Positions 35,869-44,568 of a stretch of DNA of 64,000 bases are shown in pieces. Both the position numbers and the translations under genes were made by a program. Location of the stretch: the NCBI GenBank assembly GCA_000285855.2, contig HE978651.1, forward strand, positions 1,561,941-1,625,940. The letters are read 5' to 3'. The stretch is from Ruminococcus sp. JC304 (GTDB lineage: Bacteria > Bacillota > Clostridia > Lachnospirales > Lachnospiraceae). Positions within the stretch are counted from its first letter, which is position 1, and each line of letters begins with the position of its first letter. The notes below the pieces were generated by a model, which was not told where the DNA came from, did no database searches, and saw nothing but the letters and a program-made list of their open reading frames with translations.

Positions 35869-37350
35869 TTAATACAAAATATCTTCTTCTTTTACTTTAT
35901 CTGCGTTTTTTACGATATGATCATATCTATAGAGACCATAGGCGGTATTTCTGGAAACAATAGCGTATTCCTCATTCTGGTCAAGTACCTCAATACGGCG
36001 GAAAACAGCATAGCCTTTATTGATGCAGTACACACCTTCCAGAGTATCTGTTTCTCCTATGATATAGCGCTCACCTGTTTCCTGATTTACAATGGCATCA
36101 CCTTCTTTGAAAGCGCTTTTGTCTACATAATAGGTATAGGTGGTTTCCGAGGATTCCTTGGTCTGATCTGTGACCGGATCCTCAATTTTTGCATAAATAC
36201 TTACATCCTTAAAGACAGAAGCATATTTTCCTGATTTTGTCTTCTCTTCCATTATAAAACCTGTATTGCCGGTTTTGGGATCAGTAGCTGCCATCTTGTC
36301 CGGGATCACATAGAAGTCCTTGGTCACAATGGAGGAAAGGGGGATTTTTAATCCTACCACTGTATTGGTTACAAGCTCAATATCCAGAAAACGGTCAGAT
36401 GCATAACGGATCAGTCCCTTGCTGAAATCGATCTGTCCGTATTTGCCGCCATCAATGGTAATAATAGAAAAATCACCGGTCTGAGTCATATCATCCTTCA
36501 GAAACTTTACACGGATGACAGACCGATCCTTTAATTTCTCTGCCTGTTTGTCACTTAAGGGGATTAAAAGACTCCAGCGTTCATCCGTAATGATCGTGTA
36601 AATATCATCTCCTGACTTAACAGAATCTGAAGTTTTTAAATCTGTTTCATGGTAGGAATTCTGGTCAAAGTCCTCTGCAGTGACAGTATCTACAGTCTTG
36701 CCCTCATAATTATCCACAGAGTACAGGATGATCCCGTCAGATTCTGCCTTGTTTATAGATTCATCTCCGACATAGCTGGTGACCTGTTCCACAGTGTCTG
36801 CAGCGTTATCGGATGAATCCTGGTCTGTATCCGTTTCATCAGAGGTCAGAGGTGCCGTAGAAGCTGCGCTTTCTGCATACTGAAGGATATTTCCCTTCAG
36901 ATCATATTTGAAACTATAGGTATTGTTAAATTTACTGGAATTAAAGCTTTTGGAAAAGCTCATCATATCATTTCTTATACTGGAAAGCTCATCCTGGGAA
37001 AGCTGGGAGGTGGAGGAAGCGGATTTCGTGCTGCTGATTCCGTATACAGCTCCGTTTGCATTGATCTTACTTCCTTCTCTGGCATAATAGGTGATATATC
37101 CGGATGAGGAAGCCTTGCAGACAGATTCCTCTCTCACTGCAAGACCGGTATAGGTTTCATTTCTTGATAAAGGGCCGGAGGTTACCTGGTAGGATTCAAT
37201 ATGGGGAGTAGTCAGATACAGAATCGCACTGAAAGCCATATATACAAACAGTACTCCAAACATAATGGTTCCGATATTCAGGCCAAATATTTTGCTGAAT
37301 CTGGCAAGGATTCCCGGCGCTTTTTTTTGTTTTTTATGATTATCAGGCAA
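35869..37350 (-). CDS. HlyD-like membrane-anchored periplasmic-adaptor-type protein
   Basis: The protein has 493 residues from a TTG at 37350, which has AGGAGG seven nt upstream; the longer frame to 37455 runs into the lexA promoter. It has a basic N-terminus, one membrane helix (about residues 27-47, MFGVLFVYMAFSAILYLTTP) and an extracellular part with a barrel-sandwich-like segment (ETYTGLAVREESVCKASSSG, SGYITYYAREGSKINANGAV). A coiled, Ser/Thr/Asp-rich middle follows, then beta-rich C-terminal repeats. This architecture matches the HlyD-related proteins found next to yggS-sepF in clostridia. No transporter is adjacent; its partner is unknown. Confidence 0.75.
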   Translation of the reverse strand: MPDNHKKQKKAPGILARFSKIFGLNIGTIMFGVLFVYMAFSAILYLTTPHIESYQVTSGPLSRNETYTGLAVREESVCKASSSGYITYYAREGSKINANGAVYGISSTKSASSTSQLSQDELSSIRNDMMSFSKSFNSSKFNNTYSFKYDLKGNILQYAESAASTAPLTSDETDTDQDSSDNAADTVEQVTSYVGDESINKAESDGIILYSVDNYEGKTVDTVTAEDFDQNSYHETDLKTSDSVKSGDDIYTIITDERWSLLIPLSDKQAEKLKDRSVIRVKFLKDDMTQTGDFSIITIDGGKYGQIDFSKGLIRYASDRFLDIELVTNTVVGLKIPLSSIVTKDFYVIPDKMAATDPKTGNTGFIMEEKTKSGKYASVFKDVSIYAKIEDPVTDQTKESSETTYTYYVDKSAFKEGDAIVNQETGERYIIGETDTLEGVYCINKGYAVFRRIEVLDQNEEYAIVSRNTAYGLYRYDHIVKNADKVKEEDILY

Positions 37351-37384
37351 AGGGCTGCCTCCTTTAAAAAATTCATTCCAAAAT

Positions 37385-37413
37385 ATTGTAACATCATATC
37401 TATATAAAAACAA
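37385..37413 (-). promoter_or_regulatory. Predicted promoter for the HlyD-like/ylm operon
   Basis: Minus-strand TTGTTT (37408-37413), 17 nt, TACAAT (37385-37390). It diverges from the lexA promoter, and an SOS-box-like sequence lies just upstream of its -35. Confidence 0.55.
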
Positions 37414-37417
37414 GAGT

Positions 37418-37444
37418 AGAACGTATTTTCCGAATATCCGTTTG
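37418..37444. promoter_or_regulatory. Two adjacent LexA (SOS) boxes
   Basis: CGAATATCCGTTTG (37431-37444) matches the Gram-positive SOS consensus CGAACRNRYGTTYG at 12 of 14 positions and overlaps the lexA -35. AGAACGTATTTTCC (37418-37431) matches at about 11 of 14. The positions fit LexA autorepression. Confidence 0.75.
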
Positions 37445-37470
37445 CGTTTAAGCACAGGATGTGTTATAAT
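37442..37470 (+). promoter_or_regulatory. lexA promoter
   Basis: TTGCGT (37442-37447), 17 nt, perfect TATAAT (37465-37470), about 35 nt before the lexA start. The -35 lies on the SOS box. Confidence 0.75.
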
Positions 37471-37505
37471 TATAAATTATAAAAGATTCGGGAGGTACAA
37501 CTGTT

Positions 37506-38126
37506 ATGGCATATGGCAGAATTACACAGAAACAGCAGGAGATTCTTGATTATATCAAAAATGAAATCCTGAACAGAGGCTTTCCTCCGGCAGTACGTGA
37601 AATCTGTGAGGCAGTAGGCCTTAAGTCAACATCCTCCGTGCATTCACATCTGGAAGCTCTGGAGAAAAACGGATACATCCGCAGAGATGCTACCAAACCC
37701 CGTGCGATAGAGATCATTGATGACAATTTCAATCTGGTACGCCGTGAGGTGGTAAATGTACCGATCGTGGGTACTGTAGCTGCCGGACAGCCTCTTCTTG
37801 CGGTGGAGAATATTGAAGGATATTTTCCTGTTCCTGCAGAGTTTATGCCAAATGAGCAGAGCTTCATGCTGAAGGTAAAAGGCGAAAGTATGATAAATGC
37901 CGGAATATTTGACGGAGACCAGGTTCTTGTCCGCAAGCAGTCTACTGCAGAAAGCGGGGATATTGTAGTGGCACTGATGGAAGACGGAGCTACAGTGAAG
38001 ACTTTTTACAAGGAAAAAGGCTACTATCGTCTTCAGCCGGAGAATGATACTATGGACCCTATCCTGATCCATGAGGGACTGGAGATTCTGGGCAAGGTGT
38101 TTGGAGTGTTCAGACTTTACAAATAA
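37506..38126 (+). CDS. lexA: SOS response repressor LexA
   Basis: The 206-residue repressor has an N-terminal winged helix ([37 protein letters not shown]) and a C-terminal S24 autoprotease domain. The cleavage bond is Ala93-Gly94 (VAAGQPL), with nucleophile Ser128 (KGESM) and base Lys165 (ATVKTF). RecA filaments trigger self-cleavage. GGGAGG lies 10-11 nt before the ATG. The two SOS boxes over its promoter indicate autoregulation. Confidence 0.98.
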   Translation: MAYGRITQKQQEILDYIKNEILNRGFPPAVREICEAVGLKSTSSVHSHLEALEKNGYIRRDATKPRAIEIIDDNFNLVRREVVNVPIVGTVAAGQPLLAVENIEGYFPVPAEFMPNEQSFMLKVKGESMINAGIFDGDQVLVRKQSTAESGDIVVALMEDGATVKTFYKEKGYYRLQPENDTMDPILIHEGLEILGKVFGVFRLYK

Positions 38127-38148
38127 GGTTATTTTATTTATGAAAAAA

Positions 38149-38186
38149 GGAGATATACGGTCACAGAGTTCTGTGGGTATATCTCC
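38149..38186. terminator. Bidirectional terminator between lexA and rsfS
   Basis: GGAGATATAC (38149-38158) pairs with GTATATCTCC (38177-38186). An inner stem CACAGA/TCTGTG makes a long rod. Six T follow on the plus strand and six A precede it, giving a U-tract on both strands. Confidence 0.85.
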
Positions 38187-38193
38187 TGCTTTT

Positions 38194-38553
38194 TTATTTC
38201 TCCAGAAATTCGCTGATATCCAGTTCTTTTCCATCTCTCCAGATTCTTTCCAGGTCGTAGAAAAGACGGTTTTCTTCGTCAAATACATGAACGATCATAT
38301 CGCCGTAATCCATAAGTACCCAGCTGGAATTGCGGGTTCCCTCAATCTGTTTTGCCTCAAATCCGGCTCTGCCCAGAGTCTCATCTACATTGTCTACCAT
38401 TGCCTGTACCTGATTCTGGTTGGAAGCGCTGGCAATTACAAAATAATCTGCGATCACGGATACTTCATGGATATCAATTACCTTAATATCCTTACCCTTT
38501 TTCTCGTCAAGAGCGCGGCAGGCAAGCTTTGCCATTTCCAGTTCTCTGCTCAT
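38194..38553 (-). CDS. rsfS: Ribosome silencing factor RsfS
   Basis: The 119-residue RsfS/Iojap protein binds L14 on the large subunit and blocks subunit joining under starvation. Family motifs are KKGKDIKVIDIHEVSVIADY, FVIASASNQNQVQAMVDNV and SSWVLMDYGDMIVHVF. Its start coincides with the yqeK stop, so it is the last gene of the obgE-to-rsfS operon. Confidence 0.95.
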   Translation of the reverse strand: MSRELEMAKLACRALDEKKGKDIKVIDIHEVSVIADYFVIASASNQNQVQAMVDNVDETLGRAGFEAKQIEGTRNSSWVLMDYGDMIVHVFDEENRLFYDLERIWRDGKELDISEFLEK

Positions 38554-39164
38554 CAGTTGATCTCCTTTTCTGTCTGGGAAACTCTTTTTATATGCAAATC
38601 TTTATAATATAAGAAGGCTTCCTTGGTTGTAGTGTCAACATCCTTGGGATTTTCCTCCAGGTAGGCAAGAGAATCCTTCAGGATTTCATACATGCATTCA
38701 TCCAGATCCTGAAAAGCCAGTTTACGGACGAAGGTCAGATTTGGTGCCTTGTCACGCTTGGGCTCAATATAATCTGCAATATATACAATTTTTTCTAATA
38801 AGGTCATATCCGGTTTGCCTGTAGTGTGCCAGGTGATAGAAGAAAGAATCTCCTGGTCAGTCACCCCGTACTTTGCTTTTGCCACATAGGCTCCCAGCTT
38901 TGCATGAAGCAGAAAGGGGTGAGTCTGTTCGAATTCAGTTACCGGGATCTTGTGCTGGCTGCACATTTTTAATTTCTTTTTATTGGGAATGCATTTTGCA
39001 CAATCATGAAGAAGGCCTGCAGTCTGTGCCTGGATCAGATCACAGCCGTGTACCATAGCCAGTGCTGCGCAGGTGTACATTACTCCCATGGTGTGGGCGT
39101 AACGGTCTTCGTCCAGATATTTGGCAAGCTTCTTCTCCATTTTTATAAAGTCGTATTCTGCCAT
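38553..39164 (-). CDS. yqeK: YqeK-family HD-domain hydrolase
   Basis: The 203-residue HD-domain protein has metal ligands in RYAHTMGVMYTCAALA (His), LLHDCAKCIP (His-Asp) and YIADYIEPKR. YqeK proteins are Ap4A hydrolases in Gram-positives. I use the ATG at 39164, seven nt after the nadD stop and behind AAGGA; the longer frame to 39215 overlaps nadD. The nadD-yqeK-rsfS order is conserved. Confidence 0.93.
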   Translation of the reverse strand: MAEYDFIKMEKKLAKYLDEDRYAHTMGVMYTCAALAMVHGCDLIQAQTAGLLHDCAKCIPNKKKLKMCSQHKIPVTEFEQTHPFLLHAKLGAYVAKAKYGVTDQEILSSITWHTTGKPDMTLLEKIVYIADYIEPKRDKAPNLTFVRKLAFQDLDECMYEILKDSLAYLEENPKDVDTTTKEAFLYYKDLHIKRVSQTEKEIN

Positions 39165-39171
39165 TGGAAAA

Positions 39172-39807
39172 TCATCCTTTCTCTTTGACCGGACTGTAAA
39201 TATGATTTTCTTCAATATAAGAAATCACCTGATCCGCCACATAATATCGAATGCTTTTTTTCTCCTTGATCCAGTCGCGGATGGTTTCACTGGAGATATC
39301 AATATTCATAGTATCCAGTCTCAGAAATGTCCCCTTATATTTAAGGGAAAGACGTTCCATTTCTCTGTCCAGCTCCGCAACTGAGGTATGGTTTCTGACA
39401 GCTACTACCAAGATACAGTTCTGACAGATTCTGTCAGGATTCATCCAGGAGTCAAAGTCATAGAGAGAATCTGCTCCGATAATGAAATAATAATCTGTAT
39501 CCGGATTCTGCTTTTTCATCATCTCCAGGGTATGATAGGTATAAGTATAACCATTTTCATGCATTTCTGTCAGAGAAAGCTCAAAATGCGGATTTCCACA
39601 GATTGCCTTCCTGACCATTTCCACACGCTGATCATCTGTGGCCCTTCCCTGTCGGTTCCTTTTGTGCGGCGGGTTTCCGCTGGGCATAAAAAGAACCTTG
39701 TCCAGATGGAGTTGTTCATAGGCTTTTTCCCCAAGGATCAGATGACCCAGATGTATGGGATCAAAGGTGCCGCCCATAATTCCTACTCTTTTTCTGCTGT
39801 CAGACAT
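39172..39807 (-). CDS. nadD: Nicotinate-nucleotide adenylyltransferase
   Basis: The roughly 211-residue enzyme makes deamido-NAD from NaMN and ATP. The nucleotidyltransferase motifs GGTFDPIHLGHL and ISSETIRDWIKEKKSIRYYV are present, with the substrate loop MPSGNPPHK. I chose the ATG at 39807 (MSDSRKRVG) because GGAG lies 7 nt upstream; an ATG at 39819 directly after the yhbY stop is an alternative that adds four residues. Confidence 0.95.
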   Translation of the reverse strand: MSDSRKRVGIMGGTFDPIHLGHLILGEKAYEQLHLDKVLFMPSGNPPHKRNRQGRATDDQRVEMVRKAICGNPHFELSLTEMHENGYTYTYHTLEMMKKQNPDTDYYFIIGADSLYDFDSWMNPDRICQNCILVVAVRNHTSVAELDREMERLSLKYKGTFLRLDTMNIDISSETIRDWIKEKKSIRYYVADQVISYIEENHIYSPVKEKG

Positions 39808-39822
39808 AAAATTCTCCATTTA

Positions 39823-40122
39823 TTATTTCTTTGGCAATACAATTTTCTTTTTGTCGTCTTTTCCTTCACGGTACAGTACAATTTTTCTGCCAATTACCTG
39901 TACCACCTGAGAACGGGTACGCTCTGCAAGAGTCTCAGCCATCTGTCTGGAATCTTCCAGGCAATTCTGAAGAACATTGATCTTGATCAGCTCTCTCGCT
40001 GCAAGTGCTTCATCTACAGAAGCAGTGTTCTCAGGAGTAAGTCCTCCCTTGCCAAGCTGAAGGATTGGGTCCATAGTCATTGCCAGACCCTTTAAATATG
40101 CTCTTTGCTTACTTGTTATCAT
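39823..40122 (-). CDS. yhbY: YhbY/CRM-domain RNA-binding protein
   Basis: The 99-residue CRM-domain protein associates with large-subunit assembly. It has KQRAYLKGLAMTMDPILQLG followed by KGGLTPENTASVDEALAARE, and the C-terminal VVQVIGRKIVLYRE. It sits between obgE and nadD, as usual. Confidence 0.93.
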   Translation of the reverse strand: MITSKQRAYLKGLAMTMDPILQLGKGGLTPENTASVDEALAARELIKINVLQNCLEDSRQMAETLAERTRSQVVQVIGRKIVLYREGKDDKKKIVLPKK

Positions 40123-40148
40123 ATTTTAATGTCCTCTGTTTGAAAAAC

Positions 40149-41444
40149 TTATTTATAATAGTCAAAGTCAAATCCGTACATACGGACGGTATCTCCCTCC
40201 TGGATACCTGCCTTTTCAAGTTCATCCAGAATACCGCCTTCCTTAAGAAAACGCTGGAAGAAAGCAAAGCCTTTTTCGGAATCCAGGTTTGTATAACCAA
40301 GCATCTTTTCGATCTTTGGTCCTTCTACAATAAAGATGGTAGGATCCTCGGCATCCTGCTCCACTGTATAAGGAAGGTTCTCGGACATAAGCATATCTTC
40401 CGGGAAAAATTCCTGTTCAAATACGATAGGTTCTTGCTTACAGTTATCCAACAGTTCTTTTACATGGAAGAGGAGTTCACGTACACCCTGACCACTTACA
40501 GCGGAAATGGCATATACCTGAATGCCCTTTGGTTCAAATTCTTTTTTCAGCTTATCAATGGGGCTTTCTTCCCCATCTTCTGTAAAAATACAGTCGATTT
40601 TGTTCGCTGCGATTACCTGCGGTCTGGAAGCGATTTCAGGATTATAGGCTTCCAGCTCTTTATTGATCTTGTAAATATCGTCAATAGGATCACGTCCCTC
40701 TGTGGAAGCTGCATCTACAATATGGATGATTACCCGGGTACGCTCAATATGGCGCAGGAATTCATGGCCAAGCCCCACACCCTCAGATGCACCCTCGATC
40801 AGTCCGGGAATATCTGCGATGACAAAGCCACCGTTTTCTGTATCTACTACACCCAGATTCGGACTCAGGGTGGTGAAATGATAATTGGCAATTTTAGGCT
40901 GGGCATTGGTGACTCTGGAAAGGAAGGTGGACTTTCCTACATTTGGAAATCCTACCAGACCAACGTCAGCAATTACCTTCAGTTCCAGAAGAACCTCCAG
41001 CTCCTGGGCCGGCTGTCCGGGCTGTGCATACTTTGGAACCTGCATGGTCGCTGTGGCATAGTGCTGGTTCCCTTTGCCGCCTCTGCCGCCCTTTAATACG
41101 ATCTGCCTTTTATTTTCACCGGACATATCTGCAATTACCTTACCGGATGCAGCGTCCATGATCACAGTTCCTTCCGGAACCTTTAATACCACATCTGCTC
41201 CGTCGGCACCATGGCAGCGCTTCTTGCCGCCTTCTTCACCGTCCTGAGCTTTATATTTTCTTTTGTGTCGGTAGTCGCCAAGGGTGTTCTGGCCTTCATC
41301 TACCTCAAATATGACATCTCCGCCACGGCCGCCGTCACCGCCGTCAGGTCCGCCATTGGGAACATATAATTCTCTGCGGAAACTTACATGGCCGTCGCCG
41401 CCTTTACCGGAGCGGATAAAAATTTTCGCTCTGTCTGCAAACAT
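40149..41444 (-). CDS. obgE: GTPase ObgE/CgtA
   Basis: The 431-residue essential GTPase of 50S assembly has the Gly-rich Obg fold (FADRAKIFIRSGKGGDGHVS, GGDGGRGGD), a G domain with GFPNVGKST, DIPGLIEGA and NKID, and the C-terminal OCT domain. I chose the ATG at 41444, with GAGGTG about 9 nt upstream; GTG at 41453 is in frame but unlikely. Confidence 0.97.
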   Translation of the reverse strand: MFADRAKIFIRSGKGGDGHVSFRRELYVPNGGPDGGDGGRGGDVIFEVDEGQNTLGDYRHKRKYKAQDGEEGGKKRCHGADGADVVLKVPEGTVIMDAASGKVIADMSGENKRQIVLKGGRGGKGNQHYATATMQVPKYAQPGQPAQELEVLLELKVIADVGLVGFPNVGKSTFLSRVTNAQPKIANYHFTTLSPNLGVVDTENGGFVIADIPGLIEGASEGVGLGHEFLRHIERTRVIIHIVDAASTEGRDPIDDIYKINKELEAYNPEIASRPQVIAANKIDCIFTEDGEESPIDKLKKEFEPKGIQVYAISAVSGQGVRELLFHVKELLDNCKQEPIVFEQEFFPEDMLMSENLPYTVEQDAEDPTIFIVEGPKIEKMLGYTNLDSEKGFAFFQRFLKEGGILDELEKAGIQEGDTVRMYGFDFDYYK

Positions 41445-41475
41445 TTGACACACCTCATCTTTTAAATTTAAAGAA

Positions 41476-41505
41476 AGGCTTCAAACCCTGACAGATTTGA
41501 AGCCT
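41476..41505 (-). terminator. Hairpin between rpmA and obgE (attenuator or partial terminator)
   Basis: A perfect 10-bp stem AGGCTTCAAA/TTTGAAGCCT with a 10-nt loop, followed on the minus strand by TTCTTTAAATTT. It may lower obgE expression relative to the ribosomal protein genes. Confidence 0.6.
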
Positions 41506-41519
41506 CTCGCCTAACCAGA

Positions 41520-41807
41520 TTATTCTGCTTCTACTGGAACGATAGAAACCTGTTTCTTATCGCGTCCTTTTCTGGTAAATCTTACAACGCCGTCTTTGAG
41601 TGCGAATAAAGTATAATCTTTACCGCATCCTACGTTTTCACCAGCATGGATCTTAGTTCCGCGCTGTCTGTAAAGAATATTTCCAGCTTTTACAAACTGT
41701 CCGTCTGCTCTCTTCGCACCTAATCTTTTAGATTCGGAGTCACGACCGTTCTTTGTAGAACCAACTCCCTTTTTATGTGCGAATAACTGAAGGTTCATTT
41801 TCATCAT
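41520..41807 (-). CDS. rpmA: 50S ribosomal protein L27 with cleavable N-terminal extension
   Basis: The 95-residue protein has the Firmicutes N-terminal extension MNLQLF before AHKKGVGST, the site cut by Prp before L27 can enter functional ribosomes. The rest ([39 protein letters not shown]) is canonical L27. The first of three close Met codons (41807) has GGAGG nine nt upstream. It is co-transcribed with rplU and prp. Confidence 0.97.
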   Translation of the reverse strand: MMKMNLQLFAHKKGVGSTKNGRDSESKRLGAKRADGQFVKAGNILYRQRGTKIHAGENVGCGKDYTLFALKDGVVRFTRKGRDKKQVSIVPVEAE

Positions 41808-41811
41808 GTTG

Positions 41812-42132
41812 TTACACCTCCTTGACTTTTACTGTCAAATATCGATTGTTATAACTATGCTCAATTTCTGTTAATCCGAGGATAAGGGAATCCATGAGAA
41901 GTTTACCCTTCTCCGTAACCGGAGCTGTAAATCGGATAGAAACATAACCATCATCCTCTTTGGCTTCAAACTTATCGTCTGTAAAAGCCTCCAGGGAATT
42001 CACTGTGTTGATGATCAGCACAGATACAGCGGCACAGACAATATCCTGTCCTTCCTCTGCATATCCTGCATGTCCCTTTGATATCAGTTCCAGATAAGTA
42101 CCTTTTCTCTTCTTAACTGTAATTGTAATCAT
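41812..42132 (-). CDS. prp: Ribosomal-processing cysteine protease Prp
   Basis: The 106-residue protein has the catalytic pair His in [10 protein letters not shown] and Cys in [10 protein letters not shown], spaced about 11 residues apart, as in Prp. Prp removes the L27 N-terminal peptide after the NLQLF motif. It lies between rplU and rpmA, its substrate gene, in the invariant Firmicutes order. Confidence 0.95.
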   Translation of the reverse strand: MITITVKKRKGTYLELISKGHAGYAEEGQDIVCAAVSVLIINTVNSLEAFTDDKFEAKEDDGYVSIRFTAPVTEKGKLLMDSLILGLTEIEHSYNNRYLTVKVKEV

Positions 42133-42144
42133 AATGACACCAGA

Positions 42145-42450
42145 TTAACCGTTAATCTTTTCGATTTTTACTTTAGTGTACTGCTGTCTGTGACCGTTTT
42201 TCTTGTGATATCCAGTTTTTCTCTTGTACTTGTAAACGATAACTTTCTTTGCTTTACCGTTTTCAACTACAGTAGCGGTAACACTGGCACCTTTAACATC
42301 CTCACCTGCTTTGAATCCGTCATTGCTTACTGCAATAACATTATCAAAAGTAACGGTTTCACCAGCTTCAACACCGAGTTTCTCAACTCTGATTACGTCG
42401 CCTTCAGCAACTTTGTACTGTTTACCACCTGTTGCAATAATTGCGTACAT
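42145..42450 (-). CDS. rplU: 50S ribosomal protein L21
   Basis: The 101-residue protein begins [18 protein letters not shown] and ends with the basic [20 protein letters not shown] typical of L21. The ATG at 42450 has AGGAGG eight nt upstream; an in-frame GTG at 42459 is not needed. It is the first gene of the rplU-prp-rpmA-obgE operon. Confidence 0.97.
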   Translation of the reverse strand: MYAIIATGGKQYKVAEGDVIRVEKLGVEAGETVTFDNVIAVSNDGFKAGEDVKGASVTATVVENGKAKKVIVYKYKRKTGYHKKNGHRQQYTKVKIEKING

Positions 42451-42525
42451 CTGTGGCACCTCCTATAATCTTTACTCGCCAGATATGGTGGCCTTATGGC
42501 ACTTAAACCTCTCTGTGCGGCATCT
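42451..42525 (-). promoter_or_regulatory. rplU 5' leader, candidate L21 leader element
   Basis: About 75 nt of transcribed leader separate the promoter from rplU and contain several short complementary stretches (GGTGCCAC near the ribosome binding site; GTGCCATAAGGCCACC upstream). Firmicutes rplU operons often carry a structured L21 leader for autogenous control. I see compatible pairing but cannot verify the consensus by eye. Confidence 0.45.
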
Positions 42526-42530
42526 CATTA

Positions 42531-42559
42531 ATAATATCGGACAAAAAATGATTTGTCAA
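42531..42559 (-). promoter_or_regulatory. Strong predicted promoter for rplU operon
   Basis: Minus-strand consensus TTGACA (42554-42559), 17 nt, TATTAT (42531-42536). It is one of the best sigma-A matches in the window, as expected for a ribosomal protein operon. Confidence 0.85.
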
Positions 42560-42659
42560 TATGTTTTTTCCTTTTTTTTAATATTTCTTTTTTAATATTT
42601 TTTGCAAAGAATAGATTTACATAATCATATTATTGCAAACCAGAAACAAAGACTTCTGC

Positions 42660-43868
42660 TTATCGCAATTCTCTAAGCTCTTCTATTACAGGTTTGCGTA
42701 CCTTTTTTCTGGTCATTTCCAGAATATGCAGAGGTGTGATATCCACAGCCTTTGCTTTTACAGGATCCCGCCGCAGATGCTTCTGCAGAACATGGAACAG
42801 TTCATCCTGATGATCCGGATTTTCCATATTAATAAAATCAATCAGTATAAGGCCGGACAGATTGCGAAGCTGCAGCTGTCTGGCAATTTCTCCTGCTGCC
42901 TCCAGATTGATCTTACGGTAAGTCTCCTGCATTTTCTTTTTGCCAGTGAATTTTCCACTGTTTACATCAATAGATACAAAAGCCTCAGTCTGTTGTATTA
43001 CCAGGAAGCCACCGCTTTTCAGCCAGACCTTTTCGTGTCTGATCTCTTCCAAGGCAGTCTCCAGACGGTGAAGCTTATACAAAGGAAGCAGTTTATCCTC
43101 ATAAAGACGGATTTTGGTTGTTTCTTCCGGGCTGTTTTCCTTCAGATAACCGGAAATTTCCTGAAAAATCTCCGGTACATCTGTCAGGATCTCTTCCAGG
43201 CTTCGGCTGTTAATGTCCCTGACTGCAGAAATATAAATGGGTTCTGTTTTATAAATACAGCTAAAGCAGGTACGGGATTTTCCGGCAACAGCTACTTTTC
43301 GGTACAGTGATTTAAGATATTCCAGCTCCCGCAGAAGCTCCTCCTTGGATGCATCTGCTGCATTGGTACGCACGATAAGACCATATTCTTTATCCGGACG
43401 GTGAATCTCTTCATCCATCCATTTGCTGAGTCTGCTTCGGTCATCATTGGAAAGCTTATTAGAAAGTCCGAATTTCTTATCTCCTGTGGTGAGAACCAGA
43501 TATTTTCCTGTAAAATTCAGATTGGTAGTCACAGCAGGAAGCTTTCCCTTCATAGCTTCTCTGTTGATCTGAACCAGAATTTCATCTCCCGGTTTTATAG
43601 GCCTGTCTTCCTTTTTGACAGAGGCATAGATGGCATCCTGAACATCAGACAGCTGCAGATAACAGCGTTCCCCTGCAGAAATCTGAACAAAAGCAGCTCC
43701 GATGTTGGCCGCAATATTTTCTACCTGTCCTACATAAATGTTTCCCAGGGTAGATTTATGATCTATGGGTTCAAAGCGAAGCTCCATGACCCTGCCATCC
43801 TCTTCCCGGGCACATACATAACAGGGAACCTGGCAGATTTCCATTTTCGTAATAATAAGCTTATTCAA
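42660..43868 (-). CDS. rng: Ribonuclease G/E family endoribonuclease
   Basis: The 402-residue protein has an S1-like N-terminal segment (STLGNIYVGQVENIAANIGA) and the RNase E/G catalytic domain with FVSIDVNSGKFTGKKKMQET and LSGLILIDFINMENPDHQ, which carry the catalytic Asp residues. It processes and degrades RNA. It is shorter than E. coli RNase G (about 490) and lacks the Zn-link/C-terminal part. The start is TTG overlapping the end of the upstream gene (GAGAAGAAGTTG), so translation is coupled. Confidence 0.93.
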   Translation of the reverse strand: MNKLIITKMEICQVPCYVCAREEDGRVMELRFEPIDHKSTLGNIYVGQVENIAANIGAAFVQISAGERCYLQLSDVQDAIYASVKKEDRPIKPGDEILVQINREAMKGKLPAVTTNLNFTGKYLVLTTGDKKFGLSNKLSNDDRSRLSKWMDEEIHRPDKEYGLIVRTNAADASKEELLRELEYLKSLYRKVAVAGKSRTCFSCIYKTEPIYISAVRDINSRSLEEILTDVPEIFQEISGYLKENSPEETTKIRLYEDKLLPLYKLHRLETALEEIRHEKVWLKSGGFLVIQQTEAFVSIDVNSGKFTGKKKMQETYRKINLEAAGEIARQLQLRNLSGLILIDFINMENPDHQDELFHVLQKHLRRDPVKAKAVDITPLHILEMTRKKVRKPVIEELRELR

Positions 43869-44568
43869 CTTCTTCTCCTAATGATTCCAGAGTAACGAAT
43901 TTGTGGTTATCCTCTGTACCCTTATCTGCATATACTTCCAGACGTTTGATCGTGTAGGCAAAGTCCGGAAGCTCTGCACCGAGCCATGCGAAAAAGGTAT
44001 CAGTTACAAGTTCCGGCTTTGTATAATTGGCACTTGCAGAAGCAAGCATCATAAAGATCTTGTCTCCCTGAAGTTCCATTTTATAAATAAAGGGACGGAT
44101 ATCTATTTCCTTTTCACTGCGTTTGGTTTTTTTCATAACCTTGATCTCCGGCTGTGCCAGGAAATCATTAATCTTATCTTTCCAGGAAATCTCCGGTTCT
44201 TTGCCCGGACGGAATTCTACATAATAATCAGCAGCAGCCACCAGAGACATGGCCTTACCTGCTTTGCCATCTTCTACCTGACGGGTACTGATCACACGGA
44301 CACCTTCCACCATCACGGCGTCCAGACGTCTGGTAATCTCTGAGGTAGGAACTGTCTCTGTCAGCTCCAGATCGAAGTACTCTCCCAGACTCTCAGTACC
44401 AACACCCAGAGGTGCTGCAAAGGACATGATCATGTGAGGACTGAAACCTCCGGAAAAAGCAACAGGAAGATTCGCCCTGCGGATGGCTTTCTGGAAATAA
44501 CGCATGGTATCCAGATGTCCCACAAATTTAACAGGACCCTCTTTACTGAATTTAATTCTTACCTTCAT
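43861..44568 (-). CDS. TIGR03936-family radical SAM-associated protein (DUF2344)
   Basis: The 235-residue protein begins MKVRIKFSKEGPVKFVGHLD, followed by the family motif GGFSPHMIMSFAAPLGVGTE. Members always accompany, or are fused to, the TIGR03960 radical SAM protein encoded just upstream, but have no Fe-S cysteine motif of their own. A role in tRNA or rRNA modification has been proposed; the substrate is unknown. The ATG at 44568 has GGAGGTG about 8 nt upstream and overlaps the upstream gene by 17 nt. Confidence 0.9.
   Translation of the reverse strand: MKVRIKFSKEGPVKFVGHLDTMRYFQKAIRRANLPVAFSGGFSPHMIMSFAAPLGVGTESLGEYFDLELTETVPTSEITRRLDAVMVEGVRVISTRQVEDGKAGKAMSLVAAADYYVEFRPGKEPEISWKDKINDFLAQPEIKVMKKTKRSEKEIDIRPFIYKMELQGDKIFMMLASASANYTKPELVTDTFFAWLGAELPDFAYTIKRLEVYADKGTEDNHKFVTLESLGEEVE

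Noticed and set aside
35761-36234. 157-codon plus-strand frame
   Set aside because: It is antisense to yggS and the HlyD-like gene and lacks start signals.
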